DNA from: Macropodus opercularis
Taxonomy: Eukaryota > Chordata > Actinopteri > Anabantiformes > Osphronemidae
Length of the DNA: 64,000 nt
Assembly: GCA_030770545.1 (NCBI GenBank)
Contig: CM061105.1
Coordinates: 17,026,001-17,090,000 of the forward strand
Direction: 5' to 3'
This document shows, one piece after another, positions 38,001-50,154 of this stretch. The first letter of the stretch is position 1, and every line of letters starts with the position of its first letter. A model generated the notes under the pieces. The model was given only the letters and a program-made list of their open reading frames with translations, ran no database searches and was not told the origin of the DNA. The position numbers and the translations under genes are program-made.

Positions 38001-40733
38001 AGAGTCAGAGCAAACGCACAACACAGAGGAAGAGTCAGAGCAAACGCACAACACAGAGCTAGAGTCAGAGCAAACGCACAACACAGAGGAAGCGTCAGAG
38101 CAAACGCACAACACAGAGCTAGAGTCAGAGCAAACGCACAACACAGAGGAAGCGTCAGAGCAAACGCACAACACAGAGCTAGAGTCAGAGCAAACGCACA
38201 ACACAGAGCTAGAGTCAGAGCAAACGCACAACACAGAGGAAGCGTCAGAGCGAACGCACAACACAGAGGAAGAGTCAGAGCAAACGCACAACACAGAGCT
38301 AGAGTCAGAGCAAACGCACAACACAGAGCTAGAGTCAGAGCAAACGCACAACACAGAGCTAGAGTCAGAGCAAACGCACAACACAGAGCTAGAGTCAGAG
38401 CAAACGCACAACACACAGGTCCAGAAGTCCAGACAGGAGGAGGTTGTGAACCTACAGCTGCTTCAGTTCATGTTATGTTACTGAGCCGTGTTGGACTCAC
38501 TGGCGTTGGGCTTGTGATTCATGTTGCTGTGGTCCTGGTAGACGGGGGGAGGGGCCTGGTTCTGTGGCTGACCAATCACAGGGGTTGTTGACGGCGTGTT
38601 GACGTTGGACAGGATACAGCCGGTGACTCTCTATGGGAACACAAGCAGATGATCGTACAGAACAGGCTCGGGTCCAGGGCCCGGTAGAACCTACAGGCGT
38701 TACAGCTCACCTTCATCAGGTCCCGGTGATGCTCCAACACGCTGCAGGTCGTCTGCCAGGTGTCCTGGTAACACTCCCACGGGTCCACTCTGCAGCAAAC
38801 ACAAGGTTAGTGAGGGCCGACCTCAGCCTACGTCCCATGAGGAGCAGAGAGCTCACCTGATCCAGTCCGAGGACTGGACAGCCAGCTGACACATGGTGAG
38901 ACGGTGCCGGCTGGAAACCAGGCCCTGCACACACACACACACACACAAGTTTACAGACGTGAAGTTTCAATGACAACATCTGGACTCGTGTCTGTGGCTT
39001 CAGCGTAGGGTCTGTCTGCTGGTTCTGGTTCTGGTCTGACTGTGTGGGCGTGTTTCCAGACAGAGCAGACGTTCATGTGTGGTCAATGAAGCAGCTGGAT
39101 TCTAACTGTGACGTGTTGGTTTGTGATGAGTCATGCTTCATTATGGGGTTTATGACGGGCCAGCGTTGACGACTCGCTGGTGCTGGGGAAACAAAATTTC
39201 AGCTAAGATTCCTGATGAAGCTGAAGCTGAATTTCTGCCGCATCCATTATTCAAACACGTGTTTGTGTGCGGAGTGAAAGTAGGACAAGGCTCCGTTTGT
39301 CCTGCAGGAAGCTCAGTCGTGTGAACGCGTCGCACGCTGCTTCACAACAGGGAGGGTCTGGTGCCACCACTCACGGGTTTTCCATAGGAGTCGTGCACCG
39401 GGGAGATGATCCCTCCGATCACGATGAAACGTCCGCTTTTGTGCAGATATTCTCTGGCTTTTTCTGCAAAAACACAAAGTGAAACCATGAGAAACACGAT
39501 GATCCAGATGTGACACGTCTCAGCACCTGGATCAGATCCACCTGGAGATCAGGGTGAACTTAGCTCTGCTTAACCCTTCAACAAGCTGCAGTGTCAGCAT
39601 CGATTCTACAGTTCATTGGACGGTATCTAGAGAACGAACACGTTCTGATGCCTTTTTCCCTTCTTTCCTGAAGTTGTGTCTTATTTGATTAAACATTTCA
39701 CTAAACCAGCCGTGGATCAGAGCAGAGCAGGAACCTGGGCTTCGTCCTCCATGACCGCTGGAGTCCATGAAACCAGCCACTTCGTCACCGTGGCAACAGA
39801 GGCGCTAACAAACTCTGTCAGCATGAGTTTGATGGAGGAGTTTGATGACGACCGACAGCCAGCGAGGGAACAAACTGACTGTTGAGTCTGAATGAGGACG
39901 TTTGTCTCATTGGCCAAAGACGACTGAACAGCACCGCGTTACTCCAGCTGATCCGCAACAGCGTCTGGTAATTATGCGTCAGTAAATAAAGCTGTGTAGC
40001 TTGTTTAGATGTTTACTTTGTGTTTCAGGAACACAGACTTCCTGTTGACGTTTCATCAGATGAGTGGACTCACAGGAACCTCTGTGTCCTACAGCGCAGG
40101 AGGCGGCGATGCTCAGAAAATGGGTCAGGATGAAAGAACATGGCTGCTGAGCAGGTGGACACAGTAACGGGAACATCTCTGTCCCAGACCCGTGACGAGC
40201 TGAGGCCACGGTGAGTCAGCAGAGTGGAAGCACAGGTTCACAGTAGTTTACCGTGAACGTCACAGAACAGAACCAGGCCGGTTCTAACAGCAAAAGGCTT
40301 GATGAATATTAATTAATCTTGTGCCAACATAAAAGCAGCAGCTTCACCTTCACGTCAGACCATTGAAGGGATTTAGAGATTAGTGATGACACGTCAGCTC
40401 CTCACGCACTGACTAAACTGCCTGATGTGTTAATGAGCAAGGCACCGCTCTCTGTTCATTTGCTGGCTGCGCCACAGTCGGGCTGCGGCCTGGACTCCGA
40501 GATGTGTTGTCTTCACTAGAGCAGCGGACGTTGCTGTGTCGCGTTTGTACCGGCCTCGTTTCAGCACCACCCTTCAGGACAGCGACCGACGCAGACCGGT
40601 TTAAATCCAGGCCCATCTGCTACCGAGCCTCCCCCTCCCGACACTCACCGAACATATGGATGTGGCCTTTGGTGATGGGGTTGAAGCTGCCGCACGACAG
40701 CAGGATCACGTGCGTTTTAGCGGCTTCTGTCAT
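35084..40733 (-). CDS. nmnat2: nicotinamide/nicotinic acid mononucleotide adenylyltransferase 2
   Basis: Makes NAD+ from NMN and ATP; the neuronal Golgi/vesicle-associated isoform that protects axons. Exons: 40649-40733, 39375-39463, 38857-38924, 38711-38789, 38501-38630, 37425-37505, 37214-37258, 37008-37084, 36283-36384, 35277-35344, 35084-35186; they join in frame to 308 residues, matching the family (human 307). The nucleotidyltransferase signature [10 protein letters not shown] is in exon 1, and the second nucleotide-binding motif SSTKSR spans exons 10-11. [19 protein letters not shown] is a highly conserved stretch in exon 4. Exon 6 keeps the adjacent Cys pair (ICCVRP) that is palmitoylated in mammals and is specific to NMNAT2 among paralogues. 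The start ATG follows a GA-rich 5' region. Introns 5 and 9 carry a minisatellite and an L2-type LINE fragment. Confidence 0.97.
35189..35220. repeat. G-rich tandem repeat beside the nmnat2 exon 11 acceptor
   Basis: Four copies of GGGGGTGA-like units on the plus strand. On the transcribed strand it forms the C-rich polypyrimidine tract directly upstream of the last exon. The plus strand has four G-tracts of five to six bases. Confidence 0.85.
35371..35430. repeat. (TCAAC)12 microsatellite
   Basis: Twelve perfect pentamers in nmnat2 intron 9, at the left end of the LINE-derived sequence. Confidence 0.97.
35520..36245 (+). mobile_element. L2-type LINE 3' fragment in nmnat2 intron 9
   Basis: A plus-strand copy of the same element as 25,246-26,030. 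It has the decayed ORF2 C-terminus, then the shared noncoding part (CAGGTATCGTCAGACTCAGA, GTTGTTGTTG, CCAACCGGTCAAGGCAGATG), and ends with AAAGAGCCTGGAGATAACTG and GAAATAAAG. It is antisense to nmnat2. Confidence 0.75.
37508..38417. repeat. 30-bp minisatellite in nmnat2 intron 5
   Basis: About 30 copies of the unit CAAACGCACAACACAGAGG followed by AAGCGTCAGAG. Variation is confined almost to one site, giving three unit types (GAGGAAGCG, GAGGAAGAG, GAGCTAGAG). The array abuts exon 6, so that its first unit forms the splice-acceptor pyrimidine tract on the minus strand. Because the unit is 30 bp, several frames stay open for 250-420 codons, which is an artefact. Confidence 0.97.
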
Positions 40734-40856
40734 TGTGTCTCTGTCGTCTTCTGTTTGTCTCGTGCGCCGGTCCAGTCCGGTGCCGGTCTGTGTGGTTCTG
40801 TGTTCCCCGCTTGTTTGTAGCAGGCAACCGCAACCGAATGACAGGGAGGGAGACAG

Positions 40857-40858
40857 AG

Positions 40859-40897
<39 letters not shown>

Positions 40898-40940
40898 TAC
40901 AGAGAGAGAGAGAGAGAGAGAGGGAGGGAGGGAGGGAGGC
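40857..40940. repeat. (GA)n-(GGGA)n microsatellite, nmnat2 5' flank or UTR
   Basis: About 84 bp of GA repeats interrupted by ACAGAGATAC, then five GGGA units. It is 125-205 bases upstream of the nmnat2 start codon, so it may be in the 5' UTR or core promoter. Confidence 0.9.
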
Positions 40941-41651
40941 TGCGGCAGGCGGAGGCAGCGTCAGCCCGTTAAAGAGACACAACGTCACTGATGAAGACAG
41001 ATAAATAACAAATGAATAGACTCTACTTGATTAACGCTCTCGTACGCAGTAGAAACGAGGACTCTGCTGAAATCCGGTAACAACAGCTACAGTGTCAGTT
41101 CATTGGTTCTTACATAAACACACACACGTCTCACTTTTGTTTCCGTTTCACTTTCTCGTCCGCATTCAGTCAGTCGATAAATGAATAAATAAAGTTAATA
41201 AACAAAGCAATAAAGTTAAACGAGTTTAATTCATGGCGTCCGAGCCGCGTGTTCCGGGGTTTAGCCACTAGGGGGCGACACCGGCGCCTGAAAGCGTCGG
41301 GTCCGGTCCAGACGGGTCCACATGTTCAGTTCATGACTCAAGTAGCGAAACGTTTCAGACTCAACTTTTGCTGCATCTTTAGTTGGTAGCAATAAAAATA
41401 CACAAGTGAGAAATGACTTTTCTGTAAAGGACAAACAAACTGGGCAGAGGAACAGACAACAATGTTTCTGGAGGCAGGTACAGGTTCGACTGAAGGAATG
41501 AAATACACGAAACGATTACAATGAATGTCTGAAAGTTGAGTCACAGACATGTGGATGTTGAAGACTTTTTATTCTAGTTCTTGTTGACTGGAGGAAGAAC
41601 CCCCCCCCCTCCTCCCCCCGCGAGGCCTGTGTGGGTCAGACCAGGAACAAT

Positions 41652-41696
41652 ATGGCGCCGGGAGGAGCGTTAGCTTCTGGAGCAGTCGTTGTCTGA
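41652..41696 (+). promoter_or_regulatory. short upstream ORF / YY1-like site before smg7
   Basis: AATATGGCGCC holds an ATG in good Kozak context (A at -3, G at +4) opening a 14-codon frame that stops 20 bases before the smg7 start codon. The same bases resemble a YY1 promoter site (AANATGGCG), often located just at transcription starts. Which role applies depends on the transcription start, which is not visible. Confidence 0.45.
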
Positions 41697-41716
41697 AAGC
41701 CTGGCGACCCGGCAGG

Positions 41717-44700
41717 ATGAGCCTCTGCGCCCAGTACCTACGGTAAGCTCGACGCGGCGCCCCGCGGCCCTTCACCCGGCGGCACAGCGGTTCTGGCCCA
41801 GCGGGGGGACTGCTTTGCTGGGCTGCTAACGCTAATGCTAGCTGACCTGGGACCACCCCCTTAGCTCCGGTGCTAGCCGCTCCACACATCAACAAACCCG
41901 CCCGTTCTCTCTGCTGTGGCGACGGCCACGGTTCGTGGCGTTTCACGCGTTCTGTCGCTTTGTCTGAAATGTTTGTCTCCCGCTGGGACTTTAAGCTAAA
42001 CTAGCGCTCGCTCGCCACAGACAGACGCCTTCCCACTGTGTTATTGTGTTAGCATTAGCCTGCTAGCGTCTCTTGCGTATGACGGGCTGCGCTGGAAACG
42101 TGATTCTGGTGAACTAACGCCGCGTTCCGACACTTGACCACCGGCTAAGGTCGGTTCGGCTCCGCGTGGTCGGACTGCAGGCGTCTGTGTGATCGAGACG
42201 AGCCGCGTGAGACGGAGCTAACGTCAGCTGTCTGGTGTACACCGAGCCAGGTATTAGCCAGAGCCCGACACCGCCGTTGCCACCTACGTCCCTGTGTTTA
42301 GTCACCCGCCACCCTCAGCAACGAGGAAGTGATGCGTGCTGCTGTGTCTGCGGACGGCGTCTAACCTGTGTTCTCTGTCTCCCCCGAGCAGGCAGGCAGA
42401 GGCCCTGAAGGCTGACATGACAGGTGGGTCCGAGCTCCGCACACCTGCCCAGGTGCAGCTCTGCTGAGAGCGGTTCGCTTTAGTGCTTCTATGAAGGTTG
42501 TCTGCATGAAATGTCGACGAACGGCCCTTGAACAGTATCAGTAGTAACCAGTGCAGAAATATTCCCACACATGACGGCATCCTGAGAGCAAGCAACACCT
42601 CCAGCCTTATTCATTAGCGTCTCCAGGGTTTGGATCATCACTGGAAGGTGACTGAAGTGAACTTTGCTATGTCCATACTAATTACAGGCGGAGGTTGGAC
42701 CCAGTACTGGTAATTAACCAAACGGCCTATTGACAGCAGGCTTTTCTGACACGTCTCCATAAAACAGTGTTTTTTCCATCCAGCAGCTTCTGACATTGGT
42801 GTAATATAAATATAACAGACGCACTGGTTCATGGTTAAAACCGTTCTATGTGGCTGATAGTTGCTTGTCCAGGTGTTATCACCTGGTTTTCAAACCTGCC
42901 CAGGAGTGTGGATTGATATTTCAGACGTCGTTCAAGTTAAAAAACAAATCATCCTGCTTGTAGGTCTGCAACTAATATCCACATTCCTGTAGATTCAAAG
43001 CTGGGGGCAGCAGAGGTGTGGACGTCTCGGCAGGCCCTGCAGGACTTGTACCAGAAGATGCTAGTAACCGACCTGGAGTATGCTCTGGACAAGAAGGTGG
43101 AGCAAGACCTGTAAGTAGCCCAGCACGACCTTTGTCTCCTGCTGCTGTTGTCCGATTGTCCTGATCAGGGTGTTTTCTGTGTCGCTGCAGGTGGAATCAT
43201 GCTTTTAAGAACCAGATCACCACACTGCAGAGCCAGTCCAAGAACCGAGCCAACCCCAACCGCAGCGAAGTCCAAGCCAACCTGTCCCTGTTCCTGGAGG
43301 CAGCCAGTGGCTTCTACACACAGGTAAGCGGAGCCTTGGGAAGGACAGTTGCTGCTGTTCACCTGACTGCACACTACGCAGTAATATTGAGTTGTGTCAG
43401 TCTTGTATTTAGTTTTATTGTCACCTTTACTGTCGTTCATGTTTAACTGCACTTGATTCATTTCAATGTGTTTCCTCAGCTGCTGCAGGAGCTTTGTACC
43501 GTGTTCAACGTGGACCTGCCGTGTCGCGTCAAATCCTCTCAGCTCGGCATCATCAGCAATAAACAGAGCAACACCGGTGCCATCGTCACCCCGCAGCCCA
43601 GTTCCTGCTCCTACATCTGCCAGCACTGCCTCGTCCACCTCGGAGACATCGGTAGAAAAAATCCACACTTCCTCTATGTCATCGTGTTGTCAGAGGGAAC
43701 AAAAGACTGGGAAGAGAGTCAACCTTCTTTGTTTGTGATCTTTATTTTCTTCCTTGATTTTGCGTTGCAGCACGTTACCGTAACCAGACCAGCCAGGCGG
43801 AGTCTTACTACCGACACGCTGCTCAGCTGGTTCCATCCAACGGTGAGTCTGACCGGCCGCACGCTCAGCGCCAGTAAAAAGCTTCCTCCGTGTGGACGTG
43901 GTGCGATTCTCCTCTGTGCCTGCAGGTCAGCCGTACAACCAGCTGGCTATCCTGGCCTCCTCTAAAGGAGACCACCTGACCACTATCTTCTACTACTGCC
44001 GCAGCATCGCAGTCAAGTTCCCCTTCCCAGCAGCCTCCACCAACCTGCAGAAGGCGCTGTCCAAGGCTCTGGAGAGGTAATAACATGAACGTATTTCCGT
44101 GTCGTGATCGCTCGAATGAAGGTTTGACTTCAATGCTGACATGGTCCTCTGTGTCCTGTAGCCGCGATGAGGTGAAGACCAAGTGGAGCGTGTCAGATTT
44201 CATCAAGGCCTTCATCAAGTTTCACGGTCACGTGTATCTGAGTAAGAATCTGGACAAACTGGACAATCTGAGAGAGAAACTGGAGGAGCAGTTTCAGGTA
44301 GAACCCACAGAGCCATTCTACCCATAGATGTGATTCAAAGTATACGTTGGGTGACCTGGCGTGTGTGTGTGTGTGTGCAGCGGCTGATTCTGCAGAAAGC
44401 CTTCAGCTCTCAGCAGCTGGTCCACATCACTGTCATCACCCTGTTTGAGCTGCACCACCTCAGAGACCTGACAGCTGACAGCAGTGAGCAGAACTACAGC
44501 AGTGACCAGCAGATCATCTGGTTCCAGCTGCTGGGACTCTTCAGTAAGAACCACAGACATGACACGACTACTTGAATTCGTTGTGGTGACGCGTAGGCAG
44601 GTCTACTTGCTTAGTGGCTTATGTTGCTGTGGTTCACACACTAACAATAAAGCAGGTGCTCACGTTTAGCTGGAGTCGCACCTGATTTCTGCTGATTGGT

Positions 44701-47700
44701 GGGGATCCATGTGTGACGTTTGTCTTCACAGTGTCGTTTCTGGGCGTCATGTGCAGCCGTGTCCTACTCAACAAGAATCGGGGGGAGGAGATCATGGGGG
44801 AGTGTCCTCTGCCGGCCATCAAAGTTTCTCTGGACTGGCTCAGACTGCGACCCAGCGTGTTCCGCGAGGCCGCCCTCGACAAGCGGCAGTAGTAAGTCAG
44901 ACTTGTTCGTCTTGTTTGTTGCCACAGGGTTCGTGTACTGAAGCTGTAACTCTGCTTTGTCTTCCTGTGTCAGTGTTTGGCCCTGGCTGGTCTCCATCCT
45001 CAACAGTTTTCAGCCCAAGGAGGATGATGTGTCCTGCTCCTCACGTATGACACAGACCGGTGACGCTCTTTATTTACTCAGTGGTTGACGAGCTCTGATC
45101 TGCCTCCTCAGGTTTCAGCCTGACAACCTGTAGGATATTGAATTCAGAAAGAAACCACTGCTGCCAGTAAAACTTCAGTATCGTACACGTGACCTCTGAA
45201 GGAGTGAACGTTGTCACATTAGAGAAAGAGGATGATTGATGTGCGGTTATGCTGATGTTTAACATATAGTCAGCATAAGTTAATACATAATGTGTATGTG
45301 CTGATCTATGGTGAGCTGGTACTTGCTGGGTGTCTTTAGCTGCTTGTCTGTGTGTTTCCTCAGTGACTCCCTTACCAGAGGAGTTTGAACTGCAGGGCTT
45401 TTTGGCTCTCCGACCTGCTCTGAGGTACCGACTCCTCTCCACTGTCCGTTTAACGCGCGCATTAATCATCATGTTAAACCGGTGTCTGCTGGCGTTTCAG
45501 GTCTCTGGACTTCACCAAAGGTCATCAGGGCATCCTGGTGGACAGAGACGGTCTCCTGGTCCACGCCCGACACGAGAGACTGATCATTCTGGGCAGATGG
45601 GTGGCTGATAACAACCCAGAGTGAGTGGCTGCTGCATCTGTCAGCCTTCACTCAGATTTGTGCTATGGACCCAAGGCCATAAATAAATAAAGACATCAAG
45701 ATCATAAAAGGACAAACAGCTGTTATTGAGTCACCAAAGAAAGAAACGTAGAAAGTGGGCATGAGGTGTTTCTACTGAAACGCTTTCATCAAACCTGGTG
45801 GGCTCTCATCTGTCCACAGCACTTGTGGTTTCTAGCAGATGCAGCTTTGTGAACCTCAGCTGTGTGTCTCCAATTCTCAAATCCTCCAAGTAACTTCTGC
45901 ACTTGAGTGTTTTCTGGTGAAAACAGCCGCACTTCTGCCGTGTAAATGGTGGCTGCAGGTTGATTTAGTGAACAAGCCTTCAGTGATTCACTGGAGCTCT
46001 GCAGCAGAATTCACACCATCAGTGACACTAATTTGTTTTTCTTTAGGCTGATCCAATACAGAGTGAGTGAGGACGGCCTCCTCGTCTTCCTCACTGACAT
46101 TCCAGAGCAGGCGATTGAAGAGCCGCAGGAGAAGGAGGCGCCTGTTCTGCAGGAGTCCTCCAATGGTGAACAGACGACCAACGATGGCGGCAACGCCGGC
46201 CTGAAGTCAGTGCTGTCAGCAGGCAAGAGCCAGAGCTCATGGCCCGATGGCAGCGATCGACCCGTCGTCACCTTCAAGGAGAACATCAAACCTCGAGAAC
46301 AGAGCCACGAACTGAGAAACCATCATCAGAAGGACAGCGGCAAGGAGCGCAGAGACTTCACCAAAGGCAACGGGGCTGCTGGGAAAGTGGAGCTGAAGAG
46401 AGACGGCAAGAGGAAGAGCGAGCTGAAGAAAACGTCTCACGACAAAACTGCAGACGCTGGGAAACAGGTGGAGATGTGGTCGATGTTCTGCCTCAATCAG
46501 CCACATTAGATATTTTACTGAGGACTAGTGTTAAAACAGCTGCTGGTGTGTTCTGTGCTTCAGGTGAAGGCGCAGACGGAGCTGAGGAAGACTCCAGTGT
46601 CTGAGGCCAAGAAGACTCCAGTCACTCAAACTCAAGCCACCTGCTCCTCCCAGTTCATCCCCATCCATCATCCTGGCGCGTTCCCTCCTCTGCCCAGCAG
46701 GCCAGGTACAAACACAGCAACACACCAGGACTGATCTGAACATGTGTCTGTTGCTTCTCAGTCTGACTGCTTCCTCTGCAGGTTTTCCGCCCTCAGCCTA
46801 TGTGATCCCTCCTCCTGTGGCGTTTCCAGGGCTGCCAGTGAATCCAGGCTTTGCCTTCTCCACTGGAGTCTCTGTTCCTGGACCTTTCCTCCAGTCTGCT
46901 GTCCACACCCAGGCTGGCACACAGGTCCAGGCTGGGAAGCAGTCTCACATTCCCTACAGTCAGCAGAGGCCCTCTGGTCCTGGACCCGGTCAGGTCCCAG
47001 GGTCCTCAGCTCAGGGCCCTTCCCACGTTCAGCAGCCCCAGGCCCAGCCACCTTCTCAACAGGCCTTGCAGCAGTCGGTCCAGCTACAGGTGCAGGCGAT
47101 GGGCCAGCAGCAGCAGCAGTCTCCGACCAAACCGGTCCAGCAGGTGGGGCTGGGAAAGAGTCCCCCTCACCACCCAGGACTGCAGCAGGTCTGATCGTGT
47201 GCTCAGATGCTTAATATGACTTGATGGGTCCTCTGCTCTCCAATAGATAAACTTGTTTTTGGTCTCACCCTTTGCCCTTTAGTGGTGTGAAGGTGTGTGA
47301 GCTGCTCTAAACGAGGAGCAGGTTTAACTCACTGCGTCTGGTGTCTGCAGTATATGCAGGTCCAGGATCAGCCGGCTCACATGTGGAACCAGGCACAGGC
47401 AGCTCTACAGAAGATGTCCGCCATCCAGATGCCCATGAAGCAGCCTCAGCAGCAGCAGACCTTCTACATGGCAGCTCAGGATCCTCTCAAACTGTACGAG
47501 CACCAGCTGCAGCCCAACGCTCAGCCACAGCTCTCCAACATGGACAAGAAGATCAAGTACCCTGACGTGAAGATGCAGGACTTCTACTGGGAGCCGCCCT
47601 ACAGGATGGGAGACGGTCTGGCTGTGATGGCAGACAGGATGAAGCGGCCGGCGCCCGGTGGGATCTGTTCGGACCAGGACGCATCCCACAGGCCCCGGGG

Positions 47701-50154
47701 GCCCCCGTTTGAGGTGAGCGGCTGTCAGGCGGTCCGTCACGTCCTGGTGCTTCTGTTTAAATGTCTTGATCCGTCAGGATCAGCCTCAGTCCTGTTCTGA
47801 CTGATTTTAAAACGCTACTGGCGCCTAAGCAGAAAACAGCGTTTTCAGGCGATTGCTCCCTCCTCTAAGTTGGTGTCGCTGTTGGAGCAGCTCCAGCCTG
47901 TGGGACGGCCTGTCGCCTCGAAGCACACTGACGGTCCTCAGGTTCCCTTTGTCTGGTTCCACCCAGTCTCTGGATTCTGTGTCTTTAACATTTCTTGCTT
48001 TTTGAGGGGAAGCCACTCTATATTGTGTTTAATGTTGTAGCTTTATTAGCTTTGTTCTACACATCTTCTAGTCTTTGAGTCTTTAACAGGAACCAAATTG
48101 GGTTTTGCTGCAGGACCTGGAATTTTCCGTTTCATTCCAACGCTGGGTGAAAAGCTCCCCGTTAGCTTGGAGACTAGTCAAATAGTAGGAATAAGGAAGA
48201 AGCTGTGTTTTCCAGCGCTGAGGGCACCTGATCTTTGTCTCCTGTGTATTGACTCCTCCTCTGACGCTTTTAGTAATTCTCCTCCTTTCGCCTGTCTCAC
48301 TGGCTTTGCTTTCTGTCTTTCTGTTCCCTCGTTTTCTTCTTCCTCCTGTTCTTCTTGCTTCATCTCCCACTAGGACAACAAGACTTCGCCTCTTCTGCCT
48401 CCAGACCTGTTAAAAACTCTAGCAGATTTTGAGGAGGAGGAGGAGCTGGTCTTTACTAAGCCTCCTGCTTTCTTCCAGGCCTTGGCTGGGCCTCTTAGCA
48501 CTGCTCCTGGACCAAACATATTTGTATGTAGCCTTTCTTCCTCCTCTTCTCCCCCGTCCTGAACTCAGCCCCCAGCTGTTACATCTAGTTGTAGGCTGCA
48601 CTCACCAGCTTCCTGCTCTCTGTAGAGTTTCTGTCCAACACATGTTGACATCAGACTATGAAACTGGTCAAACATAGAGCCTGCAGGATCCTTTGCTGGT
48701 CCTCAGGCCTTAGCTTGAACCCCACAGAGCTGATTGGGTCCACAGCTAACAACCCTCACATGTGAATTAGTTCTAGAGGTGCCTTCCTTTCCACGTGCTC
48801 ACCTCCAGCGTTCTGTCCCGTTCTGTGTGTTTAGCTGCCAAACCAGAGCAGGATGGAAAGTGGCCCCGAGGTCGTCAGTCAAGCGTCTTCTCTCCTGCCC
48901 ATGTCTGGCTTCCCCATGCAGGTCAGGTCCCGCTTCACAACGCGTCCCTGAAGGCTGATTGTCTGGGATTATTGATGTTTAGAGCGTGTGGCCGATTCAA
49001 TGCCTCAGCATCATTTGGGGAGTCATAACGGGTTTTGTCCTCCAGAGGGCAGGAAAGGATTTTCTGCTTGTTCATGTCTCGGCCTGCCAATGACAAAATG
49101 CATTTAAGTACTGCTTTAAGTGTAGTTATACTTAATCCAGCTTTTACTTACACACACGAAGCTCAGATAACAGAGACGTTTGACGTACCAGCTTCCTTCG
49201 CGTTAGCTAGCTGTAATTTGAAGCGGTGCTTGTATCAGTAGCTGTGACGTCTGTGTTCAGGAGTACAACCAGAACAGCATCTTCAGTCAGGCCTACGGCA
49301 AGAACCTGCCTCCCGGCTCCAAGTCCGACGCTCCCATGATGCATCAGGAGCCGTCCCTCTACTCCCTGTTTGAAGGGACTCCCTGGTCCCCCTCCCTCCC
49401 TGCCAGCTCAGGTAGGTGCCGGTACCAGGTACCGCTGAATGGCTTCACTGCGTGTCTGACGTGAGCTGTGTTCTCCCTGGCAGACCACTCCACCCCAGCC
49501 AGCCAGTCCCCTCACTCCTCCAACCCCAGCAGCCTGCCGTCCTCCCCTCCAACGCACAATCACGGAGCCGTGCCCTTCTCTAACTTCGGGCCCATCGGCA
49601 CCCCCGACAGCCGGGACCGCAGGCTGGTGGACCGCTGGAAGGCAGACAAGACCGGTGAGAGCGGGTGCACTTAGACCCTTAGTGTTTTAATAATCACACA
49701 TTCATGCGTGTGTTGCTTTTAGCAGCAGTGAGCGGCTTTGGGCTGGACTACCTGCCACCCGCAGCCGCCTCTGGAGCTACAGACGCCAGCTGGCACCAGA
49801 CCGGACCGACCGGAAGCTCCTGGACCAATCAAGAGTCTCCGATGGAGGAGTCGTCCTCCACCGTGCTGCTCGACAGCTTCAAGGTTGACTCTTTGTTTTC
49901 CAGTCCACGTGGAGGGCGTAGCCCTGGTGACATCATTAGAGACGAAGTTTTTTCATGGCCTCGTGTTTCAGAGGAACAATATTCTGTTCAGCAAAGAGAA
50001 TCAGAAAATCTCCTGAATCTCTTCTCACTTTGTTCTGCAGTCGATCTGGTCGAGCTCCATGATGCAGCCGGGCCCATCGGCGCTGGAGCAGCTCCTCCTG
50101 CAGCAGAAGCAGAAGCAGCAGCGAGGCCACGGCGCCATGAACCCCCCCCACTGA
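41717..50154 (+). CDS. smg7: SMG7 nonsense-mediated mRNA decay factor
   Basis: Adaptor that binds phosphorylated UPF1 through a 14-3-3-like/TPR N-terminus and recruits mRNA decay enzymes through its C-terminus. Exons: 41717-41742, 42392-42423, 42993-43110, 43191-43323, 43480-43651, 43771-43842, 43926-44076, 44162-44297, 44381-44543, 44732-44891, 44974-45044, 45364-45424, 45501-45620, 46047-46467, 46564-46705, 46782-47188, 47351-47713, 48374-48523, 48835-48921, 49261-49411, 49484-49654, 49723-49883, 50041-50154; 1,193 residues (human 1,137). The start MSLCAQYLRQAEALKADMT, the conserved block CRVKSSQLGIISNKQ, the Q/P-rich middle (QSHIPYSQQRPSGPGP), LYSLFEGTPWSPSLPASS and the C-terminus GAMNPPH all match. 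Exon 18 (LLPPDL...EEEEEL) corresponds to an exon that is alternatively used in mammals, so isoforms are likely. Exon 22 has tandem CAG acceptors (49,722/49,725) that would add or drop one Ala. Confidence 0.97.

Larger units (their letters stand above)
40734..41716. other. divergent nmnat2-smg7 promoter region
   Basis: The head-to-head start codons of nmnat2 (minus) and smg7 (plus) are 983 bp apart, so both promoters are here. Next to nmnat2 there is a (GA)n/(GGGA)n tract; near smg7 the sequence is GC-rich with a C-run at 41,601-41,609. No TATA box is evident for smg7. Confidence 0.6.

Noticed and set aside
37140..38484. Long open frames on both strands (up to 424 codons) with ten-residue periodicity
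   Set aside because: Product of the 30-bp minisatellite in nmnat2 intron 5; 30 is divisible by three so frames stay open.
45650..46040. smg7 intron 13 sequence resembling an old DNA transposon
   Set aside because: No terminal repeats or transposase-like frame could be made out, so no family can be named.
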